Positions 10,646 through 23,161 of a DNA stretch of 64,000 bases are shown one piece after another (position 1 is the stretch's first letter; each line of letters starts with the position of its first letter). The DNA is from Pseudopithomyces maydicus (Eukaryota > Ascomycota > Dothideomycetes > Pleosporales > Didymosphaeriaceae), in assembly GCA_026873275.1 (NCBI GenBank), contig JANTUC010000017.1, positions 1,236,898 through 1,300,897 of the forward strand, given 5' to 3'. The position numbers and the translations under genes were made by a program. The notes below the pieces were generated by a model. It saw nothing but the letters and a program-made list of their open reading frames with translations, did not search any database and was not told the origin of the DNA.

Positions 10646-11736
10646 AAGTAGAATAGCAAATAGAGTTTTATGAAGTTAATGCAGGTTCTTACTGTTGTGA
10701 TGTTGGTTACCAAGAATCTTGTATGTGCTAGAGGATTCATCAACCTTGGACACAGTACTCATGGTGCTTGGTCTATCTACAGACGCACAAATATGAAAAG
10801 CTACCGCCTCCAATGGCCTGATCAGACAGCGATAGTACATGACCTGATCTATCCCCAGTGGCGTTGTATTAAGTTCTAATGAGTTTTATAAGAATAACAT
10901 ATGTTCTCAATGCAGGCTGACAAGAAACGCTATCGAGTTAGATACACTTATTAGGCGCTTCGTCTTCAGGAGCGTTTGACGAGTTTTTCATGCATGCCCA
11001 AATCTATGCTCTTGCTCAAGTCACATCCAATGTAGTCCTTTCATCACCACTCTTGCCGCGGTCTCTGGCAGAAACTATTTTGTCTGAACTGTGACGGATG
11101 AGAATGGCGTGCCATCAGTCAGCACATCAGATAGGAATGAAATTAGCAGATCTAAACGACGCTCAATGGAAAAGCATATTTCAGACATTAGAGAAAAAAC
11201 AAGACCATTTATAAAAGCTGGACTGAGAGATGTTCGAGACAGTGATTATGTCGCGGTATCGATCGAGTACCAGTTCTGTATTGCAGGGAGAAAGTGCACT
11301 ACTGTCAACCAGCGATAAAACAGTTCTTGGACAGTTATGTTTAAGCTATTATGTATCAGGTTCATATTTTTGAGGCTATAACGCAATTAATGAACCAATA
11401 ACTTACCTTGTCGATCCGTCAATCGCTTTCGTAAGTCTGACAATAAATGCCAAGACGGTCTTGGCGAATTGGTCACTATTTGCTAGCTGACGATTAAGCG
11501 TTATGACTCCCTTTAGGCCGAAGAATAATAAGGCTGGATCACTAGCAAACTGTTTGCTATGGAAGGTTTGTAGTATCTGAAACAACTGAGACCATCTCTT
11601 TGTTCACAGTCCCGTCTTTGGAAATGGATGTTATTTATATGACTCAATGTTGCTGTTCATGAAAGGTTGGGATGAAATTACCAAGAAACCTTTTATCAAA
11701 ATAATTTCAAATCGAGAGTCACTTGGACGGTAAACC
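10646..11736. other. AT-rich spacer, no supported gene
   Basis: Contains small frames only (for example plus 10670-10879, with a hydrophobic start but no further support). It holds the UstYa 3' end and the ATPase promoter. Confidence 0.45.
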
Positions 11737-13422
11737 ATGGTAGGAGGTCGGAAAGCGCAACAGTCTTCAATGCCAAGTAAAGTCCCTACGGATAAACCGT
11801 TAGCGCATACCCAAAGTCAGATGGACGCTAAAACTGAACCATCCTCCAGCAGAGGTATGAAAGCTACAAAATTCGTAAATACACTAATACTAATCATTTT
11901 GCATTAAATGTAGCTTCTGAATCGATTTCTACATCTGAGTATGAAGACTCAACAGACAGCTTCTTTGAACCCGACTTCGATGCAATGGAGCTTCTTCTCA
12001 CGTCTCCGGATTCAGCTATGGAGATCAATCATAAAAATCATAATTTAGTGCGACATGCCCCATTGATAGATGAAAGCATTGTCAGAGATGCAAGTACGAG
12101 ATCAAATCTTCCTCAGTATGGTTTGATGGGTACCCGCAGCCATACAACCGATGATAAACCTTCCAAATTGTTTTTAAACACCAATGTTCCTTTCTCTGCA
12201 TTCGTATGCGGTATTCAAGGAAGCGGTAAGTCTTATACAGCGTCTTGTATTCTTGAGAATTGTCTCATACCCTCCAAGAATGTTGGTATTTTGCAGCAGC
12301 CACTTTCCGCACTTGTTTTCAGCTACGGGCTATTTACTGGCAACGGTGCAGGATTTCATATCAGCGAGGCAGCCTATCTCGGGTCACCAGATCACAGATT
12401 CGGCAATTCCCACGTCAATAAGATAAACGTTCTCGTCTGCGAGGAGAATTACAAACGAATCCGTCATTTATACGAGAATCAACGAAATGTCTCCGTGAGC
12501 TGCTTCAAGCTGGACCCAAAGAATCTTGACATTGGTCGATACCCTCCAGACATTCTTGAAATCAAATGCTGATAGTCTTGCAGATCTAATGCTTACGCTT
12601 ATGAACGTAGATGACTCGGGCAAGGTGCCTCTCTACATGGCTGAAGTTCTTCGTATTCTTCGGAAGATGGCTGTAGAATACGACAGATTTGACTATAGGA
12701 TATTCAAGAAGAGGATTGCAAAAGCACAATTTGAAACGGCGCAGCAGAAACTATTGGACGTACGCATGGGTGTGCTCGAGTCTTTCCTTGACCTGACCGG
12801 CACTCACAACAGCAAAATGCTGTTCAACCCCGGCGAAGTCACCATAATGGATATGAGTTGCCCATTTGTAGATGTGAATACGGCATGTATCATGTTCAAA
12901 TGTGGCTTGCAGCGTTATCTACAATCGGGGGCTTCTGGCAAACTCATCGTCTTGGACGAAGCGCATAAAGTAAGTGAAGCAATGTGTGCTGCAGAATAAA
13001 ATTTATTAAACGTTTTGTAGTACATGCTTGATGTCCCTGCTGCAAAAGAGCTTAATGCTCTACTTCTCGACACGATCCGTATGCAGCGTCACACTGGCAC
13101 TCGCGTTTTGATTTCAACTCAAGAGCCTACACTTCTAACCGATCTTATTCCCCTCTGTTCAATCGCAGTAATACATCGCTTCTCATCCCCGGAATGGTTC
13201 GCTGCAATCCAGCGCCATATACGTATCCCCGAGGAAGAGCGTGAAAAGCTTATGGAGCGCATCGAGGATCTTCCTACCGGTACTGCTATTGTATACTCTC
13301 CAAATTCAACTCTCGGGCATGAAATGGATGGTTCGGTAAGAAAAGGGACTGCTACAATATTGGAAGTCACAATGAGGCAACGAATCACAGCCGATGGGGG
13401 TGGAGATAGATTTGCAGTTTGA
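11737..13422 (+). CDS. HerA-like P-loop ATPase of unknown role
   Basis: Four exons: 11737-11854, 11914-12534, 12584-12969, 13021-13422; 508 residues, all in phase. The second intron has an unusual GTCGAT donor, but splicing there rebuilds LDIDLMLTLMNV and avoids an apparent frameshift. The Walker A motif is GIQGSGKS near residue 150. The Walker B is KLIVLDEAHKYM, formed across the third intron. It is followed by a sensor-like segment RVLISTQEP and an arginine-rich stretch. The order and DEAHK signature fit the FtsK/HerA/TraG group of DNA- or protein-pumping ATPases, of which filamentous ascomycetes carry a family without known function. The N-terminus is acidic and Ser-rich. No partner gene is visible, and its location between metabolic genes gives no hint. 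Confidence 0.75.
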
Positions 13423-13836
13423 TTGGTGCTCAGTTTGCCCATCTCACTGTTGGTACAGAGTTGTAGTTGTAATAGATGACTCGATGTCATTTAGAAAACC
13501 TAGGATAGCGAATAGAACTAAGCTGATTTCGATAGAGTTTAATGAATCATAGATAACAAGTTACATTCTCGTTATCGCACTCAGACAGTACGTTTCCAAT
13601 GCTATTCTTCAATGAAATCTGATTTAATGATCACAATACCTGAGAATTCTTCGCAATGGAAGATCGATGGGCATTATTCATGAAAACCGCTTGTGCTCAC
13701 AATATACTGAGTTACATATGCACCTATCAGCTGATTAAAAATCGTTTGATATCATCTGCGCAGCATTCACAACGGTCATCGTTTCAAGATGAGTTGTAAT
13801 TGGATACCTGTATCACTAGTGAGTAATTCTATCTGC
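13423..13836. other. Spacer between convergent genes
   Basis: AT-rich; no coding signal. Confidence 0.5.
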
Positions 13837-15944
13837 CTATTCCTTCCGTATTTCCTCCGTTCCGTCCATCAATGTCTCAATTTTAGTCTTCGCAAATTTT
13901 CTTGCGGGCAATTTGTTGGTGAATAGGATATCAAGCTCTGCGTATGTCCGGCCTTTAGTTTCAGCTAATCAAAAGTGAGCATCATCCATCTATGAGACGT
14001 AAATTCCTCAAAACTTACGTAACCTGAACCAAATCCATGTGTTGAAAAGAAGATTGGTCCCAGCCCAGAAAAATGCGGCTTTCGCACCCCAATCCCACGC
14101 TAGCGGTGATAGCTGCCGAAAAGAGACGATATTCACAAATGCTACGTTAATCGCGTTGTACATGTTGCGAGATAGAATAATAGATTTGGCCCGTAAGCGG
14201 GTGGAAGGAATCTCGGAGACGATGGTGTATACAATGGGCCCAATAGAAAAATCCGCGGTGGCGGATATAAGCAGGACCATAGTACCTGCTGCCCATGATG
14301 TTGCTGTTGTCGGCTCTTTGGGTACGCCCATACACCCTGTGATGCTGTCTTTCTTAGCAATGGCTGGTAGTAGATTCTCAGTGGGATTGTACTCACATAA
14401 GTAGTATAAATATGACGCACATTCCACTGAACATTAATGTCTTCCTTCCGATTTTATTCAGCACGAACCAACTGGCTATAGTGCCCACCGCCCCCAATGC
14501 ACTTTGTCCCCACGAGAGTTTTAGAGCATCGCTCGGGGCTATACCAGCTTGTTCGTAGAAAAATGCGCTTAATCCCCCTAGCGCAGTGCCAGACATTGTC
14601 TGCGCGAGCCAAGTCATGCATACGATCTCTGTACGGCGAAGGTTTGTTCCCTTGAAACAGTCGCGATAACGGGTACCAGCTTCGACCTGTTTTTCCATTT
14701 CATCGGTGTATATCATCACTTTTGATAAAATTAGCGATTACCACTGACCGAAGTTGAGGAAAAGAGAACTGGAGTCATACAAGCCATAGCAGCGTCCGCA
14801 TCTCTTTGATTAAATCCTGAACTCCTCGCCAGTCGCTTAAGTGATTTTTCTGCTTCTTCCTTCTTCCCGCTACGAATACACCACCAGGGTGACTCCGGAG
14901 CAAGATATGTCCCGATCGCGATAGGAATAGGCCAGATCCACTGCAACGCGAATGGAATCCTGTAACCCCATGCGTCTTCGCGATGTACCAGACCAACGAG
15001 TACCCCTGCCTTGATAAACTGACCTATGATCCAGCAAAGGTTTACAAAGCACGTGAGATAGTGTCGAAGCGGTACGGGGCACACTTCCGCTGCATAGGCG
15101 GTAGTCATCGTCTGGAAAACACCCCAAGGAATACCCATGAGCATATTACCAACTAGAAAGATGGTGAGATTTTCAGCATAGAACGGAATAAATATCAGCC
15201 CTGTCAGGATGAAAAGAGCGGATATCAAAGTCCAGCGATATCCAAGACGATCGGACATGAAACCTGCAAACTTCGGCCTCCAGTTAGATAGATTGATAAT
15301 GGGAACTCAACGATTAAGTTTTCGTACCTGTAGGCCAATAATCTCTCCAGCGTTCCTTGCGCCAGAGATACCGTTTTGCCAGTCAGGAGGGATCTGGTGT
15401 GTACCATCTTTCGCGGGGATGCCGAAGTGATTCATGAAAGATGGGTATGCAGCATCTATTTCGCGTATCAGTTCTTTAACCCATACACAACTCGACGGGG
15501 CAAAGCAAATAGCCTACAAGATCCCATTACCGACGTATCGTAGCCTTCCATAATAAGACAAGACGACAACACAATCGACCAGCCTATCGCTTTTGGATAG
15601 ACGCTGAATGCTGTCTTGAGGCTCATGTTTCGTTCGCGCTCGTTGGCGGCGTCGGCTTCGGCAACGAGAGTCTAGATAGGGTGAAATTAGAACAACTGGA
15701 TGACCGGAAAGCCTAGCATCGCACCATAAAATCCTCTACGTTGGCAGCCACCCTTCGCGCAACGTTCTCATCAATGTGAGCATACAGCTTTTCATTCTTT
15801 GACGATGGAACATTTTCGTTGTGTTGCGTCTGTTCTTTCAACCTAAACCTCAATTAACCCTTTCCTGGCTAAATATTACCCACCGATTCCCTTCAAGACT
15901 TACTCGAAAATATCGCGCTCCCCAGCGGGCGAGATTTCAGCCAT
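13837..15944 (-). CDS. MFS sugar transporter, alpha-glucoside permease-like, with one unresolved frame break
   Basis: Eight exons fit in order on the minus strand: 15944-15904, 15842-15725, 15671-15518, 15455-15328, 15270-14781, 14718-14397, 14336-14019, 13964-13837. Together they give about 565 residues with the marks of the MFS sugar porter family: EGYDT in TM1, SDRLGYR in the first loop, PESPWW before the central loop, NKIGRKT, and SEIPSTRLRAKSI near TM10. PESPWW and the overall pattern are closest to fungal maltose/alpha-glucoside permeases. All junctions keep frame except exon 6 to exon 7 (GTGAGT donor at 14396, CACAG acceptor at 14337), which leaves one base too many; the summed exon length is 1699. 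Either a base has been lost or gained, or the splice is non-canonical. Confidence 0.7.
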
Positions 15945-16902
15945 TCCTGCGGAAGTCACTGTAAGGTATGATGTATACGTTGTACCTGTATCTAATGTAA
16001 ATGAAGGTCGAAAGGCGACAGATAACGAACAGCTCTGTTCGGATATTATATATGATCTGCATGCGATGGTAACATGAGCATGGGTGACGTGCGGGGTGTT
16101 GTACCACGCAGCGATCTTTTCCCGATCGAATGATTTCCATCAACGGCTATCTTCACATGACCTTCTATTTAGAGGCGTAGAACCATCCCAGCCAATAAAA
16201 ATAAATTCAACATGCAAGAACACATTTTATCATAAGATTGATTGAGTCCCATCATGACGACAATCAAGTGACTGGATGATCTCGTGCGAAACTTGTTCAA
16301 CCTTGATGATAATGTTCGCAGTTCTATTGGCTAAAGGTAGGTTTCTATGTAGTGGATTAACCAGACTAGCGTTTATAATATATATGAAGAGACAATAGAT
16401 AGCATAGAAGTTGCATAGAGGTTAACAATATAAGTTAGACTAGGTCGGCCCAATGATGATCCGGGCAAACCAAAGCTTTTTTACGCACTGATTTTCATAC
16501 ACTACATTTTTCTGCTGTCTAGTGGGGAGACACTCTTTTTACCATCATTTTTACGACGTCTAGTTGACTGACTCGGCACCTTTTTACCATTCTACAAAAT
16601 ATAAGTTAGACTAATTAAAAGCGCAGTAGTTTTCACGTATTTGCGTGTACGAAAGGAGCCCGCACGACCAGATGTAAATAAGCAACCAGGCGCGATCATA
16701 TATATCTCAGGAAATCTACATGGAGATGAATATGGGAATGCAGCGCTATTTAGTAATTACTTTTTCTGAAATTCTTAAGTCGATGCATAACACTGCGTTA
16801 ATAACAACCGCGAAAATAACCTCCCATGCTATGGACCATGGTGCATATAAAGAGGTTAAAAGTGGTGTCTCTTTCAACCGTACTGAACAGATATATATAC
16901 TC
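15945..16902. other. Spacer, no supported gene
   Basis: Contains the promoter of the sugar transporter. A short stretch near 16500-16620 has repeated T-rich tracts and the words TTTTTACCAT and TATAAGTTAGACTA (the latter also at 16429-16442), possibly remnants of an old repeat. Similar words recur near 47600. Confidence 0.45.
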
Positions 16903-17849
16903 TTATTCCTTTGGCTGTACCAGGGGTCGTTTCCATAACTTTGTCTCCTCCTTCCTAGTACCTCTTCCCCTCTTCCTTGGCTTTACGATCGTGCTCATAT
17001 CGAACACTGGTAGGTCCGGGATCGGAAGCTCCATCGTCGCAATTATACTTCCAAAGAATAGGTACCAACCGAACAATGATGCGGCAAAGAAAAAGCCACC
17101 GACCCATTTCAACAGCAGTTGACCATATACCATGTCACACTGCGCAATTACCCAGAAAGCCCCGGCTGCCATGCCAAAACCGCACGTCGCGCATACAAAT
17201 ATTAGAACGAACACGAGGTTGGTGCGCAGAGAGCCCAGGAGAAAGGCGAAGGATAGGACCGCGAGCATTAGGGGATAAAACCCTACAATTGAATGTCAGC
17301 TGAGATACCGAGACAGAATCATGTGGGGAGTATACCAAATGAAGCAGCGAACTCCGGACTCATTTGCTGCGACCCGTCAGAGTTGTATGCTGCCACAGCA
17401 TTGTAGAACGGCATGAAGGTTGTTCCCAGAACCAGGAAATGAGATCCGTATCCCATAAACACAATGAAAGGAAAGAAATTGCCCAAGATCCATTCCATGA
17501 CCCCTGCGATAACTAGAAGCATACCGCCGAACCATATCGTCGCGGCGATTGTCGCAGCTGCATTACCGCCCGCACCTCTCCATCCCATGTATGCTGTCGT
17601 GATCGGAAACAAGGCAACGGAGAAGCCGAGCAGAGCCAGTGGCGTTGGGTTCGCGAACGTCTTGCGAAGATCTCCAGCTACATTGTTCTTTGGCTGGAGA
17701 TACAATTTCTCGAATAGATCCGCGTCGATGCTGACAGTCCTTGATAGATCCGAGTTATTTCGTTGACCACTTAGTATGGGTCCGTCGTACGAGAAACGAC
17801 GAATTCCCTGCTCAAGATCCACGTCTTCCTTGTGTTCAATCTCAGCCAT
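16903..17849 (-). CDS. Acetate-type transporter, GPR1/FUN34/YaaH (AceTr) family
   Basis: Two exons, 17849-17336 and 17282-16903, separated by a 53-base intron (GTATAC...TTGTAG); 297 residues. The cytosolic N-terminus of ~90 residues is acidic. The family signature NPTPLALLGF opens the first membrane helix, matching the NPAPLGL motif, and five further hydrophobic helices follow, giving six TM segments. The C-terminus is basic with a KPRKRGRG patch. Members such as S. cerevisiae Ato2/Ady2 and Aspergillus AcpA carry acetate or ammonium across the plasma membrane. The start at 17849 was chosen because it gives the typical MAEIE-like acidic beginning; an upstream in-frame Met at 17924 would add an unlikely hydrophobic extension. 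Confidence 0.85.
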
Positions 17850-20341
17850 GATGCAGACAGTGGTACTACAAGCTGTCCGAGCAACGGCAATACGGGAGTA
17901 TATGATAAGAACGTCTATTCTCAAATTTCCAGTGGCAGTTTATGTATGTAAGGCACTCAAGAAAAGCCCTCATAAAGTAAGTGCAAAATTCCGTAGAATG
18001 CGGGGAAGCTGCCCGTACTAGGCATTCTCTTTGTCAACAATAGCCCAAAGTCCAGAGAATTCGATGGTCGCATTGTTGTCCGCTGGTGCGGTGTTTCGAT
18101 GACGATGCCGGAGACACGACCGATCGTACTGTTAGGTCCGTGGTGACACCCACACCTTCTCCGTCGATCCCGGCGAGTCAAATATTGCGACGCTCTCGTT
18201 ACCCGATGGAACATAGAATATTCTGGTGCCTTATCCGGGTTCGGATTAATTTCAGTGTCAAATTAGTATGGAAGGGTTTGCGTGGCCTTTTTGACACGGT
18301 GAGTGGCGTCATTCTAATATGTACCCAGACAGTTTCCTGCACATCTTCCTCCATCATGTTTTACCTTCTATTACCTTGTATAAAAACATCGCGACAACAG
18401 ACATTTATGATATAGCATTTCTGGTAGGCTTGAAAGTAGCAGCCCTATGTAGCCTGTGCGTCCAATGGATAATGGCGATCCTTTTACCCCGCTATAGAGG
18501 TGCTACCGACCTGTGCCTCGTGAACATATTCTCTGTGGAGCAGCAACAACTTCCAATGAACTATCCTGCATTCTATGAAGTAATTTTCTGTTCTAGCGAA
18601 TAGATGCATATGCGCTTATACGTTCATTGGCTGTGATTTGGTCCGCATTTGTTACCTTTCCGAAATTCATTTGACGTCAGCCAAGCATCGTGACCGTACT
18701 AGTACAACGTGCCGCGAAACCAACGCTACAGGAACACGAGTGTCTTTGTACTCTTGGCGTGTAGAGTTGTTCTAGTAAGACAAGCTTCACGGCTGCAGGC
18801 AATTCCGAGAGTACAGTTTCAAGATTGCTGCCACTTGAGAAATCACGTTATACCCGTAGCTCGTACATTCATGATCAATTCTACCCAAAATTCGGTCTAT
18901 GTATTATATTATCTCAGTACCAACGGTTATCAGCGTATTTGAAAAGTTTCAAGGCTCGGGGTTGGCGCAAAGATACGAAAAAAGTGACTTTGAGGCATTT
19001 GGCGCTCTCTGTACAATGACTCGTCGCCCTGTGCACTGCCTGTGTCTTGCCACCAAATATGCTCATTGGAAGTTGCTTTTGAATATTTTGTGCAAATACC
19101 TATCACCAGATTATTCGACAACGTAATATGGGGCTCTCTTCAAAGCTGCCCAGGCTGAATTGGCGTCGGGTGCAGGAATATGGAACAGTATAACTTCTGT
19201 CTCCACCAATCGCTCTGTCGTTCCCATTTCATAACATACAAGAAGATTAATCTGTATTAATTACGGTACGCTTTGATCATATGTCTGCATCTTCCTCTAC
19301 TAATTGTGAAATTGCCAATATAGTGAGTGGTATATTTTACTCCACTTTGGGATTGGACTTGTTCACCTGTGTGAAAAAAATAGATTATTCAACACTCAGT
19401 CACTCGAAGAGTATACAACCTCCCCGTCAGCAGTAATTATCAATGGCTCCTTTACGTTAAAGCTTTCACTCGGTATTCATTGTCCAGAACATGCTGCAAC
19501 CGAGAACACCAGGATTATTAACCGCACAGGCTGTAATTCTTAGCTGGCTCGTGTGCTTAGTGAAGAAGATCGAGAGCTTACTCACCGTAGATGTGGGTCA
19601 TTTGTCGAATCCTTGATTCGCTCTGCACGCACCTGGACCCCAAAAGTTCCGGAAGGGGTATAGCGCCAAAGCTTTTTGCCTTCTACTAATTCGGCCCTCA
19701 TAAATGTCCACCAATTGATCTATAAAGAATGAATTCTTGCACTGCTGTTACAACACGGGGCTACAGGCCTTAAGCGAATTGTCGCGTGATTTTGTTGCCG
19801 GAAAAGGAAGAGACTTGGATGAACAGCCTTTGTCCACGTCGCAATAGCATGTTTTAGTCCAATTGCATTGAGCGTGTGTTCGCATCATGAATGCGTATTG
19901 ATAACTCTCTACTATATTGTGATTTGATATGAAGTTCAGATCTGAGGCGATTGTACACCCAAGAGCTTTGAAAACTTGCTCTAGAGTCCAAGGCCATCAA
20001 TATCACACGTTGCGAAAGTTTTTACGCGAACACTCAGTTTAACATTGTCTACTACAAGTAAGTCCGCTTTTCACGCAGGGGATAGCGAGCCCCGATATTT
20101 CCTCACCGAACCGCACAGACGCAACAACGGGAGGCTATTCTCAGAGAACACTAGCCCAGTACTATTATTCTATACAATCTGGAGCACGGGTCACTAGCAT
20201 ACTATGGTGGCAAGCCCGAACAGTATAAATAAGGGTACCTCCTTGTCACAAACACATCACACAACGAAAGGTTCACTTCTTCATCTCTTCAAACAAGTCT
20301 TTCCAACGAAAAGTTCACTCCTACCAACACTAAATCCCATC
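17850..20341. other. 2.5 kb gene-poor region
   Basis: Only short frames without family resemblance. Base composition varies but I see no repeat family, RNA gene or transposase remnant that I can support. Its right end carries the promoter of the KP4-like gene. Confidence 0.45.
20224..20231 (+). promoter_or_regulatory. TATA box of the KP4-like gene
   Basis: TATAAATA, about 110 bases upstream of the start at 20342. A long pyrimidine-rich leader follows, typical of strongly expressed fungal secreted proteins. Confidence 0.5.
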
Positions 20342-20731
20342 ATGCATTTCTCCACTCCCATTATTGGCACCATCCTCGCCCTCGGTACTCAAGTTTCCGC
20401 CAAAGGCATCAACTGCGAAGGGTCCAGCAACTGCGGATTGATCTCAGCCAAACTCTCCCAAATCATCGACAAGGCCAACAACGCAGGGAATTACTACGTG
20501 TTCCAGAACGGCGAGCATGTCGCCTGTGTCCAGGGAGGGGGCACTGCTCAGGGGTCGCTCTGCGCATTCCCTCAGGGTACCAACGGTGGTATCGAGGGAT
20601 GGAAGGTCAAACAGCTGTTGGGTTTCATCAAAGACCATGGTTGTGGAAAGTGCGGAAGTGTACCGCGCGATTATCCGAACCACAACGATGTTAACTACTC
20701 GGGTCAACTGACGGTTAACTGGGTTCAGTAG
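20342..20731 (+). CDS. KP4-like killer-toxin-family secreted protein
   Basis: Single exon, 129 residues. The start at 20342 gives a clean signal peptide of ~20 residues ending at a VSA-K type cleavage site. In-frame upstream methionines exist (20204), but they would add a non-hydrophobic leader and lie upstream of the TATA box. The mature part opens with the GINC-type segment seen in KP4-fold proteins and carries six cysteines (GINC, SNC, VAC, LC, and GCGKC) able to form three disulphides. KP4 toxins of Ustilago virus block calcium channels in competing fungi, and chromosomal KP4-like genes occur in many ascomycetes. Whether this one is toxic is unknown. The frame is intact. Confidence 0.75.
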   Translation: MHFSTPIIGTILALGTQVSAKGINCEGSSNCGLISAKLSQIIDKANNAGNYYVFQNGEHVACVQGGGTAQGSLCAFPQGTNGGIEGWKVKQLLGFIKDHGCGKCGSVPRDYPNHNDVNYSGQLTVNWVQ

Positions 20732-21317
20732 ATGCTGTTACTGGTACCGGGGAGATACAGGTCCAGGCGGAAAACCACAGAAAATCTAGAATGATATCAA
20801 TCACGTCATGATCGTTAGTTTTCTATGATCACTATAATTATAATACTCCATTTCAAATTCTTGGTCCACATATATTTATTGATGTTCTGCGGTGCTATGA
20901 AAAGTCTCGTCGGCGAGAGATTGAGGCTCTTACATGAAGAAAATTGAGTGCAACCGAAGCTGTGGAACCTGATCAAGTACATGAACTGTTGACCTCTAGT
21001 AAATCTTCATAGGTACTTGGATTTAATGTCCGGTTATTTCCTCGCGGTGTATTGTTTCTGGGATATTCTAAGCAATTGGGAATATATTCGGTTCGTTGGC
21101 ATAGTAGAATCAAGATAAAGACTTGACTGATCAGTCTTATTGTTTCTCAAAAAGGATAAATAGTTTGTTTCAATAGTTTCATTTCTATTTAAGTATATTA
21201 TATATATGTTCAACCGCAAATTCAACACATGGAGCACCTCAAGCATCATATGAGTGAACCCGTCCCAAACAGATACCCTGACACAGACTGCTCAATCGAC
21301 CTTGCTTTTCTAGCAAA
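20732..21317. other. AT-rich spacer
   Basis: No coding signal. Separates the KP4-like gene from the convergent GMC gene. Confidence 0.5.
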
Positions 21318-23161
21318 TCAAGTCGCGCTATTAGCCTTGATGAGGTCAGCAGCTCTTTCTGCAATCGCAAAAACTGCCATCTGTGGGTGCCCACTTGGCA
21401 ATAGTGGCATGATGCTCGCATCTACCACACGTAGATTTCTCACTCCGTGTACACGAAGTTGGGAGTCTACCACCGCCATCTTATCGTCCGAATCGCCCAT
21501 CTTACATGTTCCAGCTGGGTGATAGCACGTATCAGCTCGTTCCCGAATAGCCTTTTCCCAGTCCTCCCTAGTGGCATACTTGTCGTGGCCTTGTGCGGTA
21601 GGCCATGAACCGGAAACAATGTCTTTAGTACCAGAGCCCTCCAAAGCGATTTCATTAGCCAACCGACAGCCTTCACTAAAAACTAGCATATCCAGAGGAT
21701 CATTAAGGAAGTTGTGCTGTACACTGGGATTCTGCGTCGGGTCGAGACTTGCTAGCGTGACCTCGCCACGTGATCTTGCCGAGAAGAAAGTTGTAGCCAT
21801 CGCAAAAGCATATTTACCGTCTGGTGGGAAATCCTTGAACATGTATTTTGGGCTGTAACATTCGGTGTTCCAGATCTCAATATGAGGTTGGTTGGAAAGT
21901 GTACCCATCGCATCGCGATCAGAGGCACCGCGGCTTTCTTCCCAAAGCTTATGGCCTTTCAACCGATCGTCTAGTCGAGCATAGGCAAAAACTCCAAAAG
22001 GAAATTGCGAAAGAAATCCAGTGCGAGATGTTTTGTATTGCAGCCCGGTTTTTTCCTTTGCCCCGGTATGCCAAATCAAATGATCATTGGTGAGGTTGGG
22101 TTCAGAGACCTCATAGAAATTCAGTACAACCTGAAAATTCCTGTCAGAGACGAATGCAACAAATTCGGTGGCGTGCACAACTCACCAGATGGTCCATGAG
22201 ATTTTTCCCACACCCGGTAGATCAATCTTTGTCGATATTCCCAAAGCATTCAACTCCGTCCGGGGTCCAATTCCAGATCTCAACAGGACTGTTGGACTAC
22301 CATAAGTTCCTGACGATATAATAACTTCTTCTCGAGCAGCCAAACGAATCTTTTCGCCATTCGAATTCAAAGCCACTATGCCAGTGGCTACATGCTCATT
22401 GCCTCGATCTTCAACAATGACTGTATCTACGTGATAACCCGTTGCGATCACAACATTCGGTAAGTCTTTTGCTTCCCCACCGATGTACTCTGCTGCAGAA
22501 GACCGAACTCCCTTGTATATACTTCTTATTGCGTGGCCACATCCTTGAGATGAATCTCCAGTGGTGAACATGTCAGGTTTCAACGGTAAACCCTTCGATT
22601 GGAAAGATTCCAACACACGGCTCGATATCGGCGCTGGATCGTGTGGAGCTGTTAAAACTGGCCCACCGACACCATGTTGACCCTGGGCAGGCTCAAACCA
22701 ATCTTTATTCCTGAAATCCTCCACCCGTTTCATATCTTCGAACATCTGTGTACTGCTCCAGCCCTCCACGCCCCAATCATCGTAGTCTTGAGGCACACCA
22801 CGGATGCACAGCGTGCCATTGCACCCACTGCTACCGCTTATAAATTTCCCTCGCCCAAGGTGCAGACGACGGTTGTTGAGTTCCGCACAGGGTTCACTCT
22901 GGATGTTCCAATCTGCATCTGTACCAAGGATCTGGGAGACAGCGGCTGGGATGGCGGAAGCTGGGACATCCTCTTTTCGCTTGCCGGCTTCTACGAGGAG
23001 GATAGTTTTTGTACTGTCTTCTGCAAGGCGACGTGCAACTACGCACCCCGCGGTGCCTCCGCTACTTCTGTCAATTCTTTTGCACAGGTATCTGATATCA
23101 TCGCTACTTACCCGCAAACAATGTAGTCATATTCCTGAGACTCGCGCAGCTCGGCAGACAT
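21318..23161 (-). CDS. GMC-family FAD oxidoreductase with an altered NLxDH motif
   Basis: Three exons: 23161-23112, 23067-22186, 22140-21318; 584 residues in frame. The N-terminus YDYIVCGSSGGTAGCVVARRLAED is the FAD-binding Rossmann motif, rebuilt by the first splice. LLVEAG, the GSSGCNGTLCIRG signature-1 region, the SSGTYGSPTVLLRSGIGP signature 2, and the C-terminal YHPAGTCKMG and PSGHPQMAVFAIAERAADLI stretches with the catalytic His follow. This fits choline dehydrogenase/aryl-alcohol oxidase relatives. At the end of exon 2 the family's conserved N-L-x-D-H after PGVGK is replaced by ISWTIW: the DNA encodes NLMDHL in the +1 frame, and frame is regained only by using an acceptor ten bases upstream of the one that would otherwise fit. 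So the protein is either damaged at this spot or the A5 run (around 22203) is an error. Confidence 0.75.

Noticed and set aside
12526..12600. Apparent frameshift in the HerA-like ATPase gene
   Set aside because: A 49-base intron (12535-12583) with donor GTCGAT rejoins the frame and rebuilds the family sequence.
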